NCBI GenBank assembly: GCA_945271295.1 | Contig: CALYPG010000008.1 | Location: 31,413-95,412, forward strand | Direction: 5' to 3' | Length of the DNA stretch: 64,000 nucleotides | Source of the DNA: an uncultured Gilliamella sp. | GTDB taxonomy: Bacteria; Pseudomonadota; Gammaproteobacteria; Enterobacterales; Orbaceae | In this document: piece by piece, positions 16,692 to 26,126 of the stretch | Layout of the letters: each line of letters opens with the position of its first letter | Numbering within the stretch: the stretch's first letter is position 1 | Program-made: the position numbers and the translations under genes | Notes under the pieces: generated by a model | Database searches by the model: none | The model's input: only the letters and a program-made list of their open reading frames with translations | Told to the model about the DNA's origin: nothing

Positions 16692-18812
16692 TTATAAATG
16701 TTTGATGATAAAACAGCAGTGAATTTGCTTGTTACGTTTAAAATCAAGGGACAGGGTTTTGCTGGTGATATCTTGATATGACAACCCAAGATTGTGCATG
16801 CCCGCGTCATCCATTTTAAAACCACGTTTATTGTTGGAAAACACAATAACGCCATTCGGTCTTAATAACCGTTTCAAATCAGCCATTAATTTTAAATGAT
16901 CGCGCTGTACGTCAAAGGTGTCTTGCATCCGTTTGGAATTGGAAAATGTCGGCGGATCGATAAAGATTAAATCGAATTGTGCATCACTTTGAGCCAGATA
17001 GAGTAAGCAATCAGCTTGAATCAAACGGTGTTTGTTGCCAGTTAAACCATTTTGTTTTAAATTGCGATCGGCCCATTCTAAGTATGTTCGTGACATATCG
17101 ACGGTCGTGGTTGATTTTGCTCCGCCAAGGCCAGCATAAACGGTCGCACTACCGGTATAGGCAAACAGATTTAAAAAGTCTTTTCCAGCACTCATTTGAC
17201 CAATCATTTTACGCGCTAGACGATGATCTAAAAATAAGCCAGTATCAAGATAATCAGTCACATTAACCCAGAACTGCGTTTTACGCTGGTTAATGGTATA
17301 TTCGTGGACTAAAAAGTAATCCTGTTGTTGTGCCAGTTTTTGATATTGTTGTTTACCTTTCTGCTTTTCGCGGGTTTTTAGAATTAACTGATCGGCAGTG
17401 AGCGCTAGCACTGACATAGTGGCATTGATTATATCGAATAATCGTTGACGGGTTTTTTGGGGATCGATATTTTTAGGCGCAACATATTCTTGCACCACCA
17501 CTTTATCTTTATAACGATCGATTGCTACATTGTATTCTGGTAGATCAGCATCATAAAGCCGATAACATTCTAACTGTTCTTGGTTAGCCCATTTTTCATA
17601 TTTTTGCTTATTTTTGCGTAATCGGTTTGCAAAATCAGTCGCTGGTAGGCTTGGCGTTATTGTTTGCTGATTAGCATCGCGTTTGGCAATCACATAATTT
17701 TTTTGCACACAATCTAAAGGTCCATTTTTGGCCTTAAATTGTCGCTCAGCACGCATTTGTAAACAATCTAACAATTGTGGCGCACCGCTAAATAGTGATA
17801 AGCGCCAACCGGCAAAGTTATATTTAATTTGTTGACCAAGTGCTGTATGCAGTGCAATAAGTGCCGGTTCACTTTCTAATCGTTCACCATAAGGCGGATT
17901 ACTGATAATCATTCCTGACGTTTCAATGGGTAATGGATTAGTTAATTGGGTCACATCTTGCAGCTTGAAAGTGATTAAATCACCCACGCCAGCTTGAGTA
18001 GCATTTTGTTTGGCGCGCTCAAGTACTTGTACATTATTATCATAACCGATAAATGGCGTATCAGATTTAACCACATTATGTTTGGCTGTAAACAGTAATT
18101 CATTCCAAAGGGAAGGGTTAAAGCCTTTCCACGCAAAAAATCCCCACTGCTTACGTTGTAATCCGGGTGGAATTTTGCAAGCAATCATTGCCGCTTCAAT
18201 CAGCAAGGTACCAGAACCACACATAGGATCAAGTAGCGGCTCTGTAACTTGCCAACCTGAACGCATAATAATTGCTGACGCCAGATTTTCTTTTAATGGC
18301 GCTAGTCCCGTTTGTTGACGATAACCTCGTTGGTGCAGACTATCACCACTTAAATCTAATGAAAGTGTTACATGATTTTTATTTAAATAAGCATGAATAC
18401 GGATATCAGGATCTTGTTTAGCCACATTTGGGCGTTGATTAACTGTGCGTGAAAAGTGATCGACAATGGCATCTTTAATTTTAAGTGCGCCATATTGGCT
18501 ATTGCGAATAAAATCATTGACGCCAACAAAGTTAATCACAAAGGAATTATCGACCGCAAAAATATCCGACCATTTGACGTTAAAAGCACACGAATAAAGA
18601 TCTAAATCACTATAGATGTCAAATTCGACTATTGGCAATAAAATGCGAGATGCTAAACGCGACCATAATAGTGATTGATATAATGTGGTTTCGTCAGCAT
18701 CAAAATAGACACCACCTTGAACAATTTTACCATTGACTGCACCTATTTCCTCTAACTCTTTTTTAAGTAACTCCTCAAGCCCTCGCGAGGTACTGGCAAA
18801 TAACGTTTTCAT
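16692..18812 (-). CDS. rlmL: Bifunctional 23S rRNA methyltransferase RlmKL
   Basis: Fused enzyme that makes m2G2445 (RlmL half) and m7G2069 (RlmK half) in 23S rRNA. The 706 residues comprise an N-terminal ferredoxin-like/THUMP region (1-155), the RlmL SAM domain (about 160-385, with [16 protein letters not shown] and the catalytic SNPPYGERL) and the RlmK domain (about 440-706, with [17 protein letters not shown] and [13 protein letters not shown]). All catalytic motifs are intact and the length is normal for gammaproteobacteria. Monocistronic by spacing. Confidence 0.95.
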   Translation of the reverse strand: MKTLFASTSRGLEELLKKELEEIGAVNGKIVQGGVYFDADETTLYQSLLWSRLASRILLPIVEFDIYSDLDLYSCAFNVKWSDIFAVDNSFVINFVGVNDFIRNSQYGALKIKDAIVDHFSRTVNQRPNVAKQDPDIRIHAYLNKNHVTLSLDLSGDSLHQRGYRQQTGLAPLKENLASAIIMRSGWQVTEPLLDPMCGSGTLLIEAAMIACKIPPGLQRKQWGFFAWKGFNPSLWNELLFTAKHNVVKSDTPFIGYDNNVQVLERAKQNATQAGVGDLITFKLQDVTQLTNPLPIETSGMIISNPPYGERLESEPALIALHTALGQQIKYNFAGWRLSLFSGAPQLLDCLQMRAERQFKAKNGPLDCVQKNYVIAKRDANQQTITPSLPATDFANRLRKNKQKYEKWANQEQLECYRLYDADLPEYNVAIDRYKDKVVVQEYVAPKNIDPQKTRQRLFDIINATMSVLALTADQLILKTREKQKGKQQYQKLAQQQDYFLVHEYTINQRKTQFWVNVTDYLDTGLFLDHRLARKMIGQMSAGKDFLNLFAYTGSATVYAGLGGAKSTTTVDMSRTYLEWADRNLKQNGLTGNKHRLIQADCLLYLAQSDAQFDLIFIDPPTFSNSKRMQDTFDVQRDHLKLMADLKRLLRPNGVIVFSNNKRGFKMDDAGMHNLGLSYQDITSKTLSLDFKRNKQIHCCFIIKHL

Positions 18813-18921
18813 GAATAATCCACTTTACAATAAAATTGTCTGCATTATAGCGACTAAATCCAATAGTGGGAAATTAAGGCGAACTTTATCAGTTATATTG
18901 CTTAAAGAATAATAGCAAGTT

Positions 18922-18940
18922 TGTAAAAATGTTTCAGGAG
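18922..18940 (+). repeat. Dispersed intergenic repeat, copy 3
   Basis: TGTAAAAATGTTTCAGGAG, one base different from the copy at 1821 and two from that at 2397. It lies between rlmKL and mtlR. The similarity to the second copy extends through a downstream GTTTGAGTATAA. Confidence 0.5.
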
Positions 18941-19020
18941 CACTATACGTTTGAGTATAAATTTAAGCCAACATGCAATATCGAAGTGAGGATAATTTAG
19001 CGATATTAACCCATCCATAA

Positions 19021-19575
19021 TTATTCTGGAAAATAGTTAATTTTCTGCTTATTAACAATGCGCAAAGTAAGATCTGTAATGGCAATAATCAGTGCTGAAC
19101 GTATCATTTGTTGGTAACGATGTTGATATATGGATGATTTTAACGTATCTACAATCCCCACGTCTTTGGCATTGTCTGAACTTAAATCCCAATTAGGGGG
19201 CAATACCATATCATGTAGTAGGCTAATGGGCCCTAAGATTTCATCATCAAGATAAGTGTAATTTTTATCATCATGATCTAGTTCATCTAAAATCGCAATC
19301 AGTAGTTCTATATCTTCGTATTCTTCACGAGTAACAATACCAAGTGCATAAAGTAGCTTTAAACAAACAGAAGTGTCATTAAGTGGACCATTTTTACCGA
19401 TAAGAGAGGGGATAACAAATTTAATTGCATGTCGTTCTTTGCGAAAAACCTTAAGAATCAATTTATTAACACTTTCGTTAATAAGTTTAATAGCCTCAAT
19501 CAGCAAGTTATGAATATCAGCTTGCTGATTGAGTTTTTCTAAAATAGTGTCTTCTTGTAATATCGATTCTGACAT
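19021..19575 (-). CDS. mtlR: Mannitol operon repressor MtlR
   Basis: A 184-residue MtlR-family regulator, the helical protein that represses the mannitol operon in enterics although it lacks a classical DNA-binding domain. Family stretches VNKLILKVFRKERHAIKFVIP, LKLLYALGIVTREEYED, DEILGPISLLHDM and RYQQMIRSALIIAITDLT are present. It is the last gene of the leftward mtlA-mtlD-mtlR operon, 6 bp after mtlD, so it would be made only when the operon is transcribed. Confidence 0.9.
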   Translation of the reverse strand: MSESILQEDTILEKLNQQADIHNLLIEAIKLINESVNKLILKVFRKERHAIKFVIPSLIGKNGPLNDTSVCLKLLYALGIVTREEYEDIELLIAILDELDHDDKNYTYLDDEILGPISLLHDMVLPPNWDLSSDNAKDVGIVDTLKSSIYQHRYQQMIRSALIIAITDLTLRIVNKQKINYFPE

Positions 19576-19581
19576 CGGTTA

Positions 19582-20745
19582 TTATACAAATTGGTGATTT
19601 TGCATGGCAGTATAAATTTGTTCAATCTGCTTAACAATAGGATAACTACTATCGATCCCCGAGATTTGACAAAAAGCCTGCGTAACACCTTTATCTGTTA
19701 TCAGTTTAGCTAATTCTACTGCTTGTTCATCATCACTATTGCGATAATTAAGCGCTGCGGCAATACCCGTTAATAAATGTGTATTATTAATATGATATTC
19801 GAAGGTACCTAATAAAGGTTTGACCAATCGGTCACCGGCACCTAATTTGCGAATTGGTTGACGGCCAACCCGTGCGGTATCATCATGTAAATGCGGGTTT
19901 TCAAAACGAGATAAGATTTTTTCGATATAAGCTTGGTGTTTAGCTGCATCAAATTTATAACGTTTTATCAATACTTGACCACTTTCTTCCATTGCCCCTC
20001 GAACAGTGGAACGAATTCGTTCATCTAATATGGCATCACGTATAGTACTGATATTGTGGTAAAAACCTAAATAAGCAGTGATCGCATGACCAGTATTTAA
20101 AGTAAATAATTTGCGTTCAACAAAGGCCATTAGGTTATCAACTGGTTCCATACCTTTGATTTGAGGAATTTCACCAATAAATTGAGTTTTATCGACAATC
20201 CATTCTGAAAATGTTTCAACGGTTACTTCTAAAATATCACCTGTTTTTGAGGTGGCAGGCGGAACAATGCGATCAACGGCTGAATCAACAAAACCGATAT
20301 GAGTATTGACCCATTGATGTAACGATTCAGGTAAGGTTTTGAAGATCTCTTGTTTAAATTGGCTAGTACCTCTAACCATATTTTCGCAGGCAATAATATT
20401 AAGCGGTTTAGTATTGCCTTGCTGGTGACGAGCAATAATACCTTGAGCGACACTTGCCGCTATTCGAGCTAAAATTTGCGGACCAACAGCAGTAGTGACT
20501 AAATCAACTTTTGCAATATAGTCACTAACTCGACTGGATGTACTATTAATTGCATCTACATTTTTAACGATTTCGGTTGTTGATTGCTCCCCTACCACAT
20601 TAACAGGGTACTCATGACGTTTGGCAATCTCGTCAATAATTTGTTGGTTTACGTCAGCAAAAGTCACATGTACATTTGCATCGGATAGTAATTTGCCAAT
20701 AAAACCGCGCCCAATATTACCAGCGCCAAAGTGTAATGCTTGCAT
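19582..20745 (-). CDS. mtlD: Mannitol-1-phosphate 5-dehydrogenase
   Basis: NAD-dependent oxidation of mannitol 1-phosphate to fructose 6-phosphate in the cytoplasm. 387 residues, usual length. The start [17 protein letters not shown] carries the Rossmann glycine motif. [24 protein letters not shown] (substrate/catalytic region) and [22 protein letters not shown] follow. It processes the product of mtlA, encoded 77 bp upstream. Confidence 0.95.
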   Translation of the reverse strand: MQALHFGAGNIGRGFIGKLLSDANVHVTFADVNQQIIDEIAKRHEYPVNVVGEQSTTEIVKNVDAINSTSSRVSDYIAKVDLVTTAVGPQILARIAASVAQGIIARHQQGNTKPLNIIACENMVRGTSQFKQEIFKTLPESLHQWVNTHIGFVDSAVDRIVPPATSKTGDILEVTVETFSEWIVDKTQFIGEIPQIKGMEPVDNLMAFVERKLFTLNTGHAITAYLGFYHNISTIRDAILDERIRSTVRGAMEESGQVLIKRYKFDAAKHQAYIEKILSRFENPHLHDDTARVGRQPIRKLGAGDRLVKPLLGTFEYHINNTHLLTGIAAALNYRNSDDEQAVELAKLITDKGVTQAFCQISGIDSSYPIVKQIEQIYTAMQNHQFV

Positions 20746-20822
20746 AATAATAACCCTTAAGATTTAATTTTAATATTTTGTAACAAATTTCCCGCATATT
20801 AGCGGGAAATTTTAGATTAATG

Positions 20823-22697
20823 TTAGCTCAGTATTGCTAATACTTCTTCGATATTTTTGGTATTGATAAGTTTGGTAATAATGTCTTGATCATCAAGAGC
20901 ATTAGTTAGTTTAGCGATGACATCAAGGTGTTCGTTATTACGAGCGGCGATACCAATAACGATTTTAGCTTTATCATCAGCATCTTCACCAAATTGTACA
21001 CCTGATGGATATTGGCAAAAGACTATACCTGTATTAATAACACTATCTTTGGCCTCAATTGTGCCATGCGGTACGGCAATTGATTCACCTAAATAAGTTG
21101 AAGTTAATGCTTCGCGTTCAAGCATTGATTCAATATAGGTTGGTTTAACATAACCATTCTCAACTAATTTTTGCCCAGCAAAACGAATTGCTTCTTCTTT
21201 ATTTTGGGCAGTTAACCCTAAAAAGATGTTCTTTTCAGTCAATTTAAATAGAGGATTATTTTCTGAGTCATCATAATGTAAAATAAGAGTTAGCTTATTA
21301 TCTCCATCACGAGAAGCAACTAATTCTGCCACTAATTGACTATATAACTGACTATCTAAGAAGTTATTTAATGAAATATGATGAGCATTTGGCGCATATT
21401 GTTTAGCGCGTTCGGTCAAATCTTTATGAGTAATGATAATATCGGCATCAGAAGGGAGGTTATTAATTGCCATGTTAGTTACAATGATATCTAAATTAGC
21501 ATCTTGCACTTTTTTGCGTAATACACCTGCACCCATTGCACTCGAACCCATACCAGCATCACAAGCGACAATAATTTTTTTCACTTTAGCAAGGTCAAAA
21601 GCACTATTGGCAACACCTTTTGCTTCACTTTTCATGGTTGATACATCAGATTTAGCATCTTCAAAGCTCTTATCATTGCTTTTAGAGATTTTTAATAAAA
21701 TACTCGAAACGATGAATGTAACCGCAGCTGCAGCAATGACAGATAAAACTACCCCGATTAAAGAACCTTTAGGCGTTACTGCCAGTACAGCAATGATTGA
21801 ACCAGGCGATGCAGGAGAACTTAGTCCCGCACCAAAAAGTGTAAGGGTGAATACGCCTGTCATACCACCTAAAATCATGGCAATAATCAAACGAGGATTC
21901 ATTAATACATACGGGAAGTAGATTTCATGAATACCGCCAAAGAAGTGAATAATCGCCGCCCCACTTGCCGAACCCTTTGCGGCACCTTTGCCAAAGAGCA
22001 TGTAAGCAAGTAACAAACCTAAACCTGGTCCTGGATTGGCTTCGATTAAGAAGAAAATAGATTGTGCATGTTCAGCGGCTTGTTGAATACCTAAAGGTGA
22101 AAATACACCATGGTTAATTGCATTATTCAAGAATAAAATTTTTGCAGGTTCAACAATGATGGATGTTAATGGTAATAGATTGTTTTTTACCATGTAGTCA
22201 ACGCCAATAGCTAAAATACTTGATGCGAAAACTACTGATGGACCAATTGCAAAAAAAGACAATAATGCAAGGCACATGCCGATAATACCGGCTGAGAAGT
22301 TGTTAACCAACATTTCAAAGCCACTTTTTACTTTGCCATCTATTGCTTTATCAAATTTCTTGATAACCCAACCACCTAATGGACCAACAATCATTGCGCC
22401 TAAGAACATAGGAATGGTTGAACCAACGACAACCCCCATTGTGGTTATTGCACCGACAACTGCTCCACGTTCACCATAAACAATTTTCCCGCCACTATAA
22501 CCAATTAAAAGCGGTAATAAATAGGTGATCATTGGACTAACTAATGTAGCAATCGTTTCATTTGGGTACCAGCCTGTTGGAATAAAGATAGCGGTAATAA
22601 ACCCCCAAGCAATAAACGCGCCGATATTCGGCATCACCATATTACTCAGAAATCGTCCAAAGTTTTGGACTTTTAATTTGATATTTGATGTTGTCAT
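20823..22697 (-). CDS. mtlA: PTS mannitol transporter EIICBA
   Basis: Inner-membrane PTS permease that imports D-mannitol and phosphorylates it to mannitol 1-phosphate. Domains in order are IIC (about 1-340, with NIGAFIAWGFITAIF and GGIHEIYFPYVL), IIB (phosphocysteine in IVACDAGMGSSAMG) and IIA (phosphohistidine in IAVPHGTIEAK). All phosphorylation sites are present and the length is normal. I took the ATG at 22697 (MTTSNIKLK) because AAGGA lies 9 bases before it. An ATG 9 bp upstream would overlap that ribosome binding site. First gene of the mannitol operon. Confidence 0.95.
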   Translation of the reverse strand: MTTSNIKLKVQNFGRFLSNMVMPNIGAFIAWGFITAIFIPTGWYPNETIATLVSPMITYLLPLLIGYSGGKIVYGERGAVVGAITTMGVVVGSTIPMFLGAMIVGPLGGWVIKKFDKAIDGKVKSGFEMLVNNFSAGIIGMCLALLSFFAIGPSVVFASSILAIGVDYMVKNNLLPLTSIIVEPAKILFLNNAINHGVFSPLGIQQAAEHAQSIFFLIEANPGPGLGLLLAYMLFGKGAAKGSASGAAIIHFFGGIHEIYFPYVLMNPRLIIAMILGGMTGVFTLTLFGAGLSSPASPGSIIAVLAVTPKGSLIGVVLSVIAAAAVTFIVSSILLKISKSNDKSFEDAKSDVSTMKSEAKGVANSAFDLAKVKKIIVACDAGMGSSAMGAGVLRKKVQDANLDIIVTNMAINNLPSDADIIITHKDLTERAKQYAPNAHHISLNNFLDSQLYSQLVAELVASRDGDNKLTLILHYDDSENNPLFKLTEKNIFLGLTAQNKEEAIRFAGQKLVENGYVKPTYIESMLEREALTSTYLGESIAVPHGTIEAKDSVINTGIVFCQYPSGVQFGEDADDKAKIVIGIAARNNEHLDVIAKLTNALDDQDIITKLINTKNIEEVLAILS

Positions 22698-22785
22698 GTT
22701 AACCATTCCTTATTGATTGATATAATCATAATGATGCTATTGTAGAAGGAACAGCTAACAAGAATCATTAAAAATAATTAATAAA

Positions 22786-22801
22786 TGTGATGTATATCAC
22801 A
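22786..22801. promoter_or_regulatory. CRP site, perfect palindrome (mtlA-proximal)
   Basis: TGTGATGTATATCACA matches TGTGA-N6-TCACA exactly, ~90 bp upstream of mtlA. cAMP-CRP control of a mannitol operon is expected from enteric relatives. Confidence 0.85.
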
Positions 22802-22829
22802 CTACCTAAAGTATAGTATTTTTAATTTA

Positions 22830-22845
22830 TGTGATTTAGATCACA
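22830..22845. promoter_or_regulatory. CRP site, perfect palindrome (mtlA-distal)
   Basis: TGTGATTTAGATCACA matches the consensus half-sites exactly and is centred 44 bp from the other site (four helical turns). A TATACT hexamer on the minus strand (22815-22810) could be the -10 element, which places this site close to the class II activator position. Confidence 0.85.
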
Positions 22846-23267
22846 TTTCTAGCGGGTAAAAATCATATTATCGCTAAAATAGACTAAAACGTATCCCTAA
22901 TCTATAACTTTTTATTAAGTAAAAGTGATTTGTTTTTAAATTATTATTCTATATGACTTAATTTGGAGCTTATAAGATAATAATTTTTTATCAATGATGA
23001 GATATATTGGAGAATTTACACTTTAGGATTAGCTTTAATAATAAAAAAATAAAACCATCATGGTGATTTTGGTTTACATTGTATTTTATATTATTAATCT
23101 TATCGCTTTATCTAGGTATACATTATATAAATTACAACTGCATGTTAGTTTTGGTTGCTATCTGGTGATTTTTTGATATCATATCGGCGCTTTATATTCA
23201 AGCAAATAGTTTTACGAAAGTTTAAAAAAGATTCGATGAAGGATCGTTATTTTACATAGAGGTAAAA

Positions 23268-23585
23268 ATGAAAGCATTATCAATAGTAGCATTAGTTTTC
23301 TCGGGAGTATCTATTTTAGTTCCTGTATTTGGCGTGTTTATTGCAATGTTTTGTAGTGTTTTAGCATTAATTACATTTTGCAAGCATCCAACTTTATCTG
23401 GTGTTACATTTGGACTTAATATCATCAGTACAGCATTTCTTTCTCCAACATTAGTAATATCTGCTGCAAGTCAAGGAGATAGTGGAGCTGGTACTTATCT
23501 ATTTTATGTTGGTTTCCACGTAGTATTAATGCTAATTGCATTTGTTATCTTTTTTGTTTCTAAGAAAAAACAAAAAGCTGCATAA
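23268..23585 (+). CDS. Small membrane protein, island paralogue 1
   Basis: A 105-residue protein of three hydrophobic helices (about 4-35, 45-68 and 78-99) with a basic C-terminus (KKKQKAA). It is clearly paralogous to the product at 30191-30520: both begin MKALSIVAL, share SVLALITFCK, PTLSG and NIISTAFLSPTL, and end with YLFYVGFHVVLMLIAF. The motif order resembles small DUF4190-like proteins, but I cannot name a function. Its duplication on both sides of the large serine recombinase marks repeated module structure. Confidence 0.75.
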   Translation: MKALSIVALVFSGVSILVPVFGVFIAMFCSVLALITFCKHPTLSGVTFGLNIISTAFLSPTLVISAASQGDSGAGTYLFYVGFHVVLMLIAFVIFFVSKKKQKAA

Positions 23586-23933
23586 TGTTATTTGATTAAA
23601 GTCTATTGACATTTCAAATTATAAAAAAAGTTGGCATAAAAGTTTGTTATGATGTTTAGCTAAAAAATATAGCAATAACAAACAATTATGCCAATAACTA
23701 CATCACCCCCCCACTGAAAAAACTACCAATATTGATGTTAAAAACAAAACGAATTTATAATAATCCAGAGCATCATAACACTTTAAAAGATATTCTCTAG
23801 CGAATGTGAATTGATTGCCTGTGGCAACATATGCATAGCTTTTGGTAATTGGAGTGTTATTTATTGTTGATTTAATTGATGGCCTAAAAGCTATCATTAA
23901 TAGCTTAGATGATAAATTAGAGGAATTCATTAA
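23586..23933. other. Intergenic stretch with inverted repeat and possible coding remnant
   Basis: No complete gene. The left part has a 20-bp inverted repeat (23631-23694). The right part has a 36-codon open stretch on the plus strand (23839-23949) reading LLVIGVLFIVDLIDGLK and ending DDKLEEFIKWNMC, which overlaps the start of the next gene by 16 bp. It looks like the tail of a lost upstream gene. Confidence 0.35.
23631..23694. repeat. Imperfect 20-bp inverted repeat
   Basis: Arms at 23631-23650 and 23675-23694 start and end TTGGCATAA...TTATGCCAA and pair at 18 of 20 positions. The 24-bp spacer contains a further GCTA/TAGC pair. Could be a transcription terminator-like structure, a tiny MITE or a recombination site. 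Confidence 0.45.
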
Positions 23934-24278
23934 ATGGAACATGTGCTAAGTGAAGAAGAACTTTATGACGCCCTATCGGATCTTTTTGTTGATAATGAAA
24001 TTGATTATAAATACATCGCTTCGGTTGCAAAATTATTTCCAATAAGTCATGTTGAATTTGTTTTATTTAATTATGTTGCACCTGTTTGTTTTTCTAATTT
24101 ATTAACGCCTATTCCGCCTATTTGGCAAGGTTTTGCTACAGATTATTTGATAAATGAGATTAATAAAATTAAAAAAAATGAAAACACTTTTTTAGGTAAA
24201 ATAAAAATGCATATGTTGTCTAAATATCTTCGATTCAAATTTAGTTATCAATGGAAAAGGTTAAAAGAACTATTATAA
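23934..24278 (+). CDS. DUF7079-like protein
   Basis: A 114-residue acidic-then-basic helical protein. EELYDALSDLFVDNEIDYKYIA and EFVLFNYVAPVCFSNLLTPIPPIWQGF recall the DUF7079 family (small proteins, some near polymorphic toxins). AGAGGA lies 9 bases before the ATG and a terminator follows. An open stretch overlapping its start may be the remnant of a partner gene. If it is an immunity protein, its toxin is no longer intact here. Family call moderate, function unknown. Confidence 0.55.
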   Translation: MEHVLSEEELYDALSDLFVDNEIDYKYIASVAKLFPISHVEFVLFNYVAPVCFSNLLTPIPPIWQGFATDYLINEINKIKKNENTFLGKIKMHMLSKYLRFKFSYQWKRLKELL

Positions 24279-24280
24279 AT

Positions 24281-24316
24281 AAACATGCAATCTTCCCGTA
24301 GGAGTGCGTGTTTTTT
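24281..24316 (+). terminator. Terminator after the DUF7079-like gene
   Basis: Stem AAACATGCA / TGCGTGTTT with an inner TCC/GGA pairing, ending in a run of six T. It begins 3 bp after the stop codon. Confidence 0.75.
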
Positions 24317-24321
24317 AATTT

Positions 24322-24399
24322 GAAACGGTCATTTTGATCTTTATCTAATTGATTTAATGTGAGGACGTTGGTTTTGTTTATAATGTCAAAACCATACAC
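24322..24399 (-). pseudogene. Truncated start of the small HTH gene (copy of 33265-33570)
   Basis: From a GTG at 24399 the minus strand encodes about 25 residues matching the first 25 of the intact protein at 33570, with a single Ile-to-Asn difference (position 8). The frame then diverges at 24322, where the terminator of the neighbouring gene begins. Most base differences are silent, so this copy was probably functional before it was truncated. Confidence 0.7.
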
Positions 24400-24413
24400 T
24401 AAGTCCTCACATT
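24356..24413. repeat. Nested inverted repeats inside the direct repeat, left copy
   Basis: Outer arms AATGTGAGGAC / GTCCTCACATT are perfect. Inner arms GGTTTTG / CAAAACC (24370-24376 and 24387-24393) nest inside. Equivalent structure at 33527-33584. Confidence 0.75.
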
Positions 24414-24419
24414 TTATAT

Positions 24420-24457
24420 AGCGAAATTTACTCCACTGTAACGGAATAAATTTCGCT
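24420..24457. other. Attachment-site-like dyad (attP-like)
   Basis: Perfect 11-bp arms AGCGAAATTTA / TAAATTTCGCT surround a 16-bp core centred on the dinucleotide GT (24438-24439). The full 19-bp half-sites agree at 15 of 19 positions. It lies 32 bp from the stop of the large serine recombinase. At the glmS junction only one arm (33591-33601) is present. Size, symmetry and position fit a serine-integrase attP. Confidence 0.7.
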
Positions 24458-24488
24458 GTATTTTCACACTTAACTCTATGTAAATTAA

Positions 24489-26126
24489 TTATTTTTTTAA
24501 TGAATTCACCCTAATATTCTTTGTTTTATTACCTTTTTGTATTGTATAACCTAAAGACTTTTTACTAATGTCTTTATAAATTAGTTCATCATCAACATAT
24601 GGTAATCTAAAATGGATAATTAATTCATGCTCTCTAATATTATCACTAAATACTATAATTTTTTCGATAATTCCATTAAGAAAATTTTTCTTATCTTCAA
24701 TCGAAAATGAAGGATTTTTAAGTTGTTCAATTCTATTTCCAAATTCTTTGACCCAATCAATCCATTTTTTTTGATTTTTATATTCAATTAATTCATTTAG
24801 TAATTTTTCTTTTTTTTCTTCAAATTCTAATTTACGTGTTTCCATTTGAAATATTACACTATCTAAATCTTGTATTTTATCAAGTCCGATCAATTTTGTT
24901 GTATTTAAATTAATTAGTGCGTTTCTGACTTTTGATATATCTGACTCTAATTTTTTTACTTCCTTGTTGATTTTTCTTATACGATTTTGTTGTTCTCTCA
25001 AAGACTCTTTATCCAAAAGATCCTTTTTTACATCTTCTTTAAAACCATACGATTTTGACACAACATTTAGTACCATATTCCAAACTAAATCATCAGTTGT
25101 ATCAAGTCTTAAGTTCCTTATGGATGTACATTTAATGTATTTTTCAGTATGTTTTGTTTTGTATTTGTTATCTTTTTTGTTGCAAGAGTAATATGAATTT
25201 TGCTTTTCTTTGTAGTGACCACCATATTTACCTCCACAATGTCCACATTCTAATAATCCACTTAATAGATAAAGGTGTTTTTGATTACTTGTTTTTACTC
25301 TCTTGTTATTTGTTTGATTATAGGATCTGCTTTCTTTAACTTTTAAAACATCTCTAATTAATGATGGAGATAAAATTGGATCACATTCAATCCTTACTTG
25401 TTCTTGTATTTTTTTATCGAAGAAATAGTAATAACCCGAGTAGTGGGTATTTGTAAGCAATGCACTAATTGAACCATGAGACCAGACTGCTTTTCCTCGT
25501 CTTGTTAGTACTCCATTAGTTAATAGTTCTGTGCGGATTTCATCGATTGTTAATCCAGATTTGTATTTTTCAAAAATAAACTTAACCCATTTTACTTCTG
25601 TTTCTTCAGGAACTAATTTATGATTTTCAAGTCTATATCCAAAGGGGGGAGCACCTCCATGCCAATAACCTTCTTGTACTCTTGAAAATTTACCAGCACG
25701 TAGTCGTTCAGTGCGAAGTTGATTCTCATACTGTGAAAATTCGCTTAAGACGCCAATAAGTAAATTTGTTGTTGGATCTGATAAACTATATTCGCCTCCG
25801 ATAGTATATAAAATTACATTATTTTGAATAAGTGTTATACGAATTATATTCCATGTTTGTGAATTTCTCGATAGTCTATCTGTATTCCAAACATATAAGT
25901 GTTTAATTTCGTTTTTGCGTATATTATCTAGTAAGTTATTTAATACAGGTCGATTACTTAAGTTATCTGTTGAAGATGAACGACTCCCTTCATTCCAAAT
26001 TTTATACTGCATACCTAAAATAGATGCTCTTTTTATTCCACTCTCTGTTTGGGTTTCTAGAGATGTACCATCATCCGCTTGAGATGTAGTAGATACTCTT
26101 GTATATATGTGTAATGTTTCTGCCAT
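24489..26126 (-). CDS. Large serine recombinase (integrase)
   Basis: A 545-residue large serine recombinase. The N-terminal resolvase domain (about 1-150) has IYTRVSTTSQ with the nucleophile Ser12, RNSQTWN and LIGVLSEFSQYENQLRTERL. The Recombinase domain (about 160-260) has GAPPFGYRLENHKLVPEE and TRRGKAVWSHGSISALLTN. A zinc-ribbon follows (LLECGHCGGKYGG ... SYYSCNK), then a long Lys/Glu-rich coiled coil (about 370-450) and a C-terminal beta segment. Such enzymes integrate and excise phages or mobile islands. Its 3' end lies 32 bp from the palindromic att-like dyad, as expected for the element's own integrase. All domains are present, so it may be active. Confidence 0.92.
   Translation of the reverse strand: MAETLHIYTRVSTTSQADDGTSLETQTESGIKRASILGMQYKIWNEGSRSSSTDNLSNRPVLNNLLDNIRKNEIKHLYVWNTDRLSRNSQTWNIIRITLIQNNVILYTIGGEYSLSDPTTNLLIGVLSEFSQYENQLRTERLRAGKFSRVQEGYWHGGAPPFGYRLENHKLVPEETEVKWVKFIFEKYKSGLTIDEIRTELLTNGVLTRRGKAVWSHGSISALLTNTHYSGYYYFFDKKIQEQVRIECDPILSPSLIRDVLKVKESRSYNQTNNKRVKTSNQKHLYLLSGLLECGHCGGKYGGHYKEKQNSYYSCNKKDNKYKTKHTEKYIKCTSIRNLRLDTTDDLVWNMVLNVVSKSYGFKEDVKKDLLDKESLREQQNRIRKINKEVKKLESDISKVRNALINLNTTKLIGLDKIQDLDSVIFQMETRKLEFEEKKEKLLNELIEYKNQKKWIDWVKEFGNRIEQLKNPSFSIEDKKNFLNGIIEKIIVFSDNIREHELIIHFRLPYVDDELIYKDISKKSLGYTIQKGNKTKNIRVNSLKK

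Larger units (their letters stand above)
22698..23267. other. Long mtlA upstream region
   Basis: About 570 bp. The first 150 bp hold the mannitol promoter and the two CRP sites. The remainder (22850-23267) is AT-rich with no open frame, and it ends with an AGAGGT ribosome binding site for the gene at 23268. The far end of the glmS-linked accessory region must lie near or beyond here, but I found no matching attachment half-site. Confidence 0.5.
24322..24442. repeat. glmS-end direct repeat, left copy
   Basis: 121 bp matching 33493-33613 at 114 positions (offset exactly 9171 bp). It includes the last glmS codons (GTTACAGTGGAGTAA on the minus strand) and the first 78 bp of the small HTH gene. 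To its right the sequence is not glmS but the end of the large-recombinase side of the element. Confidence 0.9.

Noticed and set aside
23703..23942. 79-codon minus-strand frame opposite the DUF7079-like leader
   Set aside because: No initiation signal and overlaps the start of the well-signalled plus-strand gene; more likely a chance frame.
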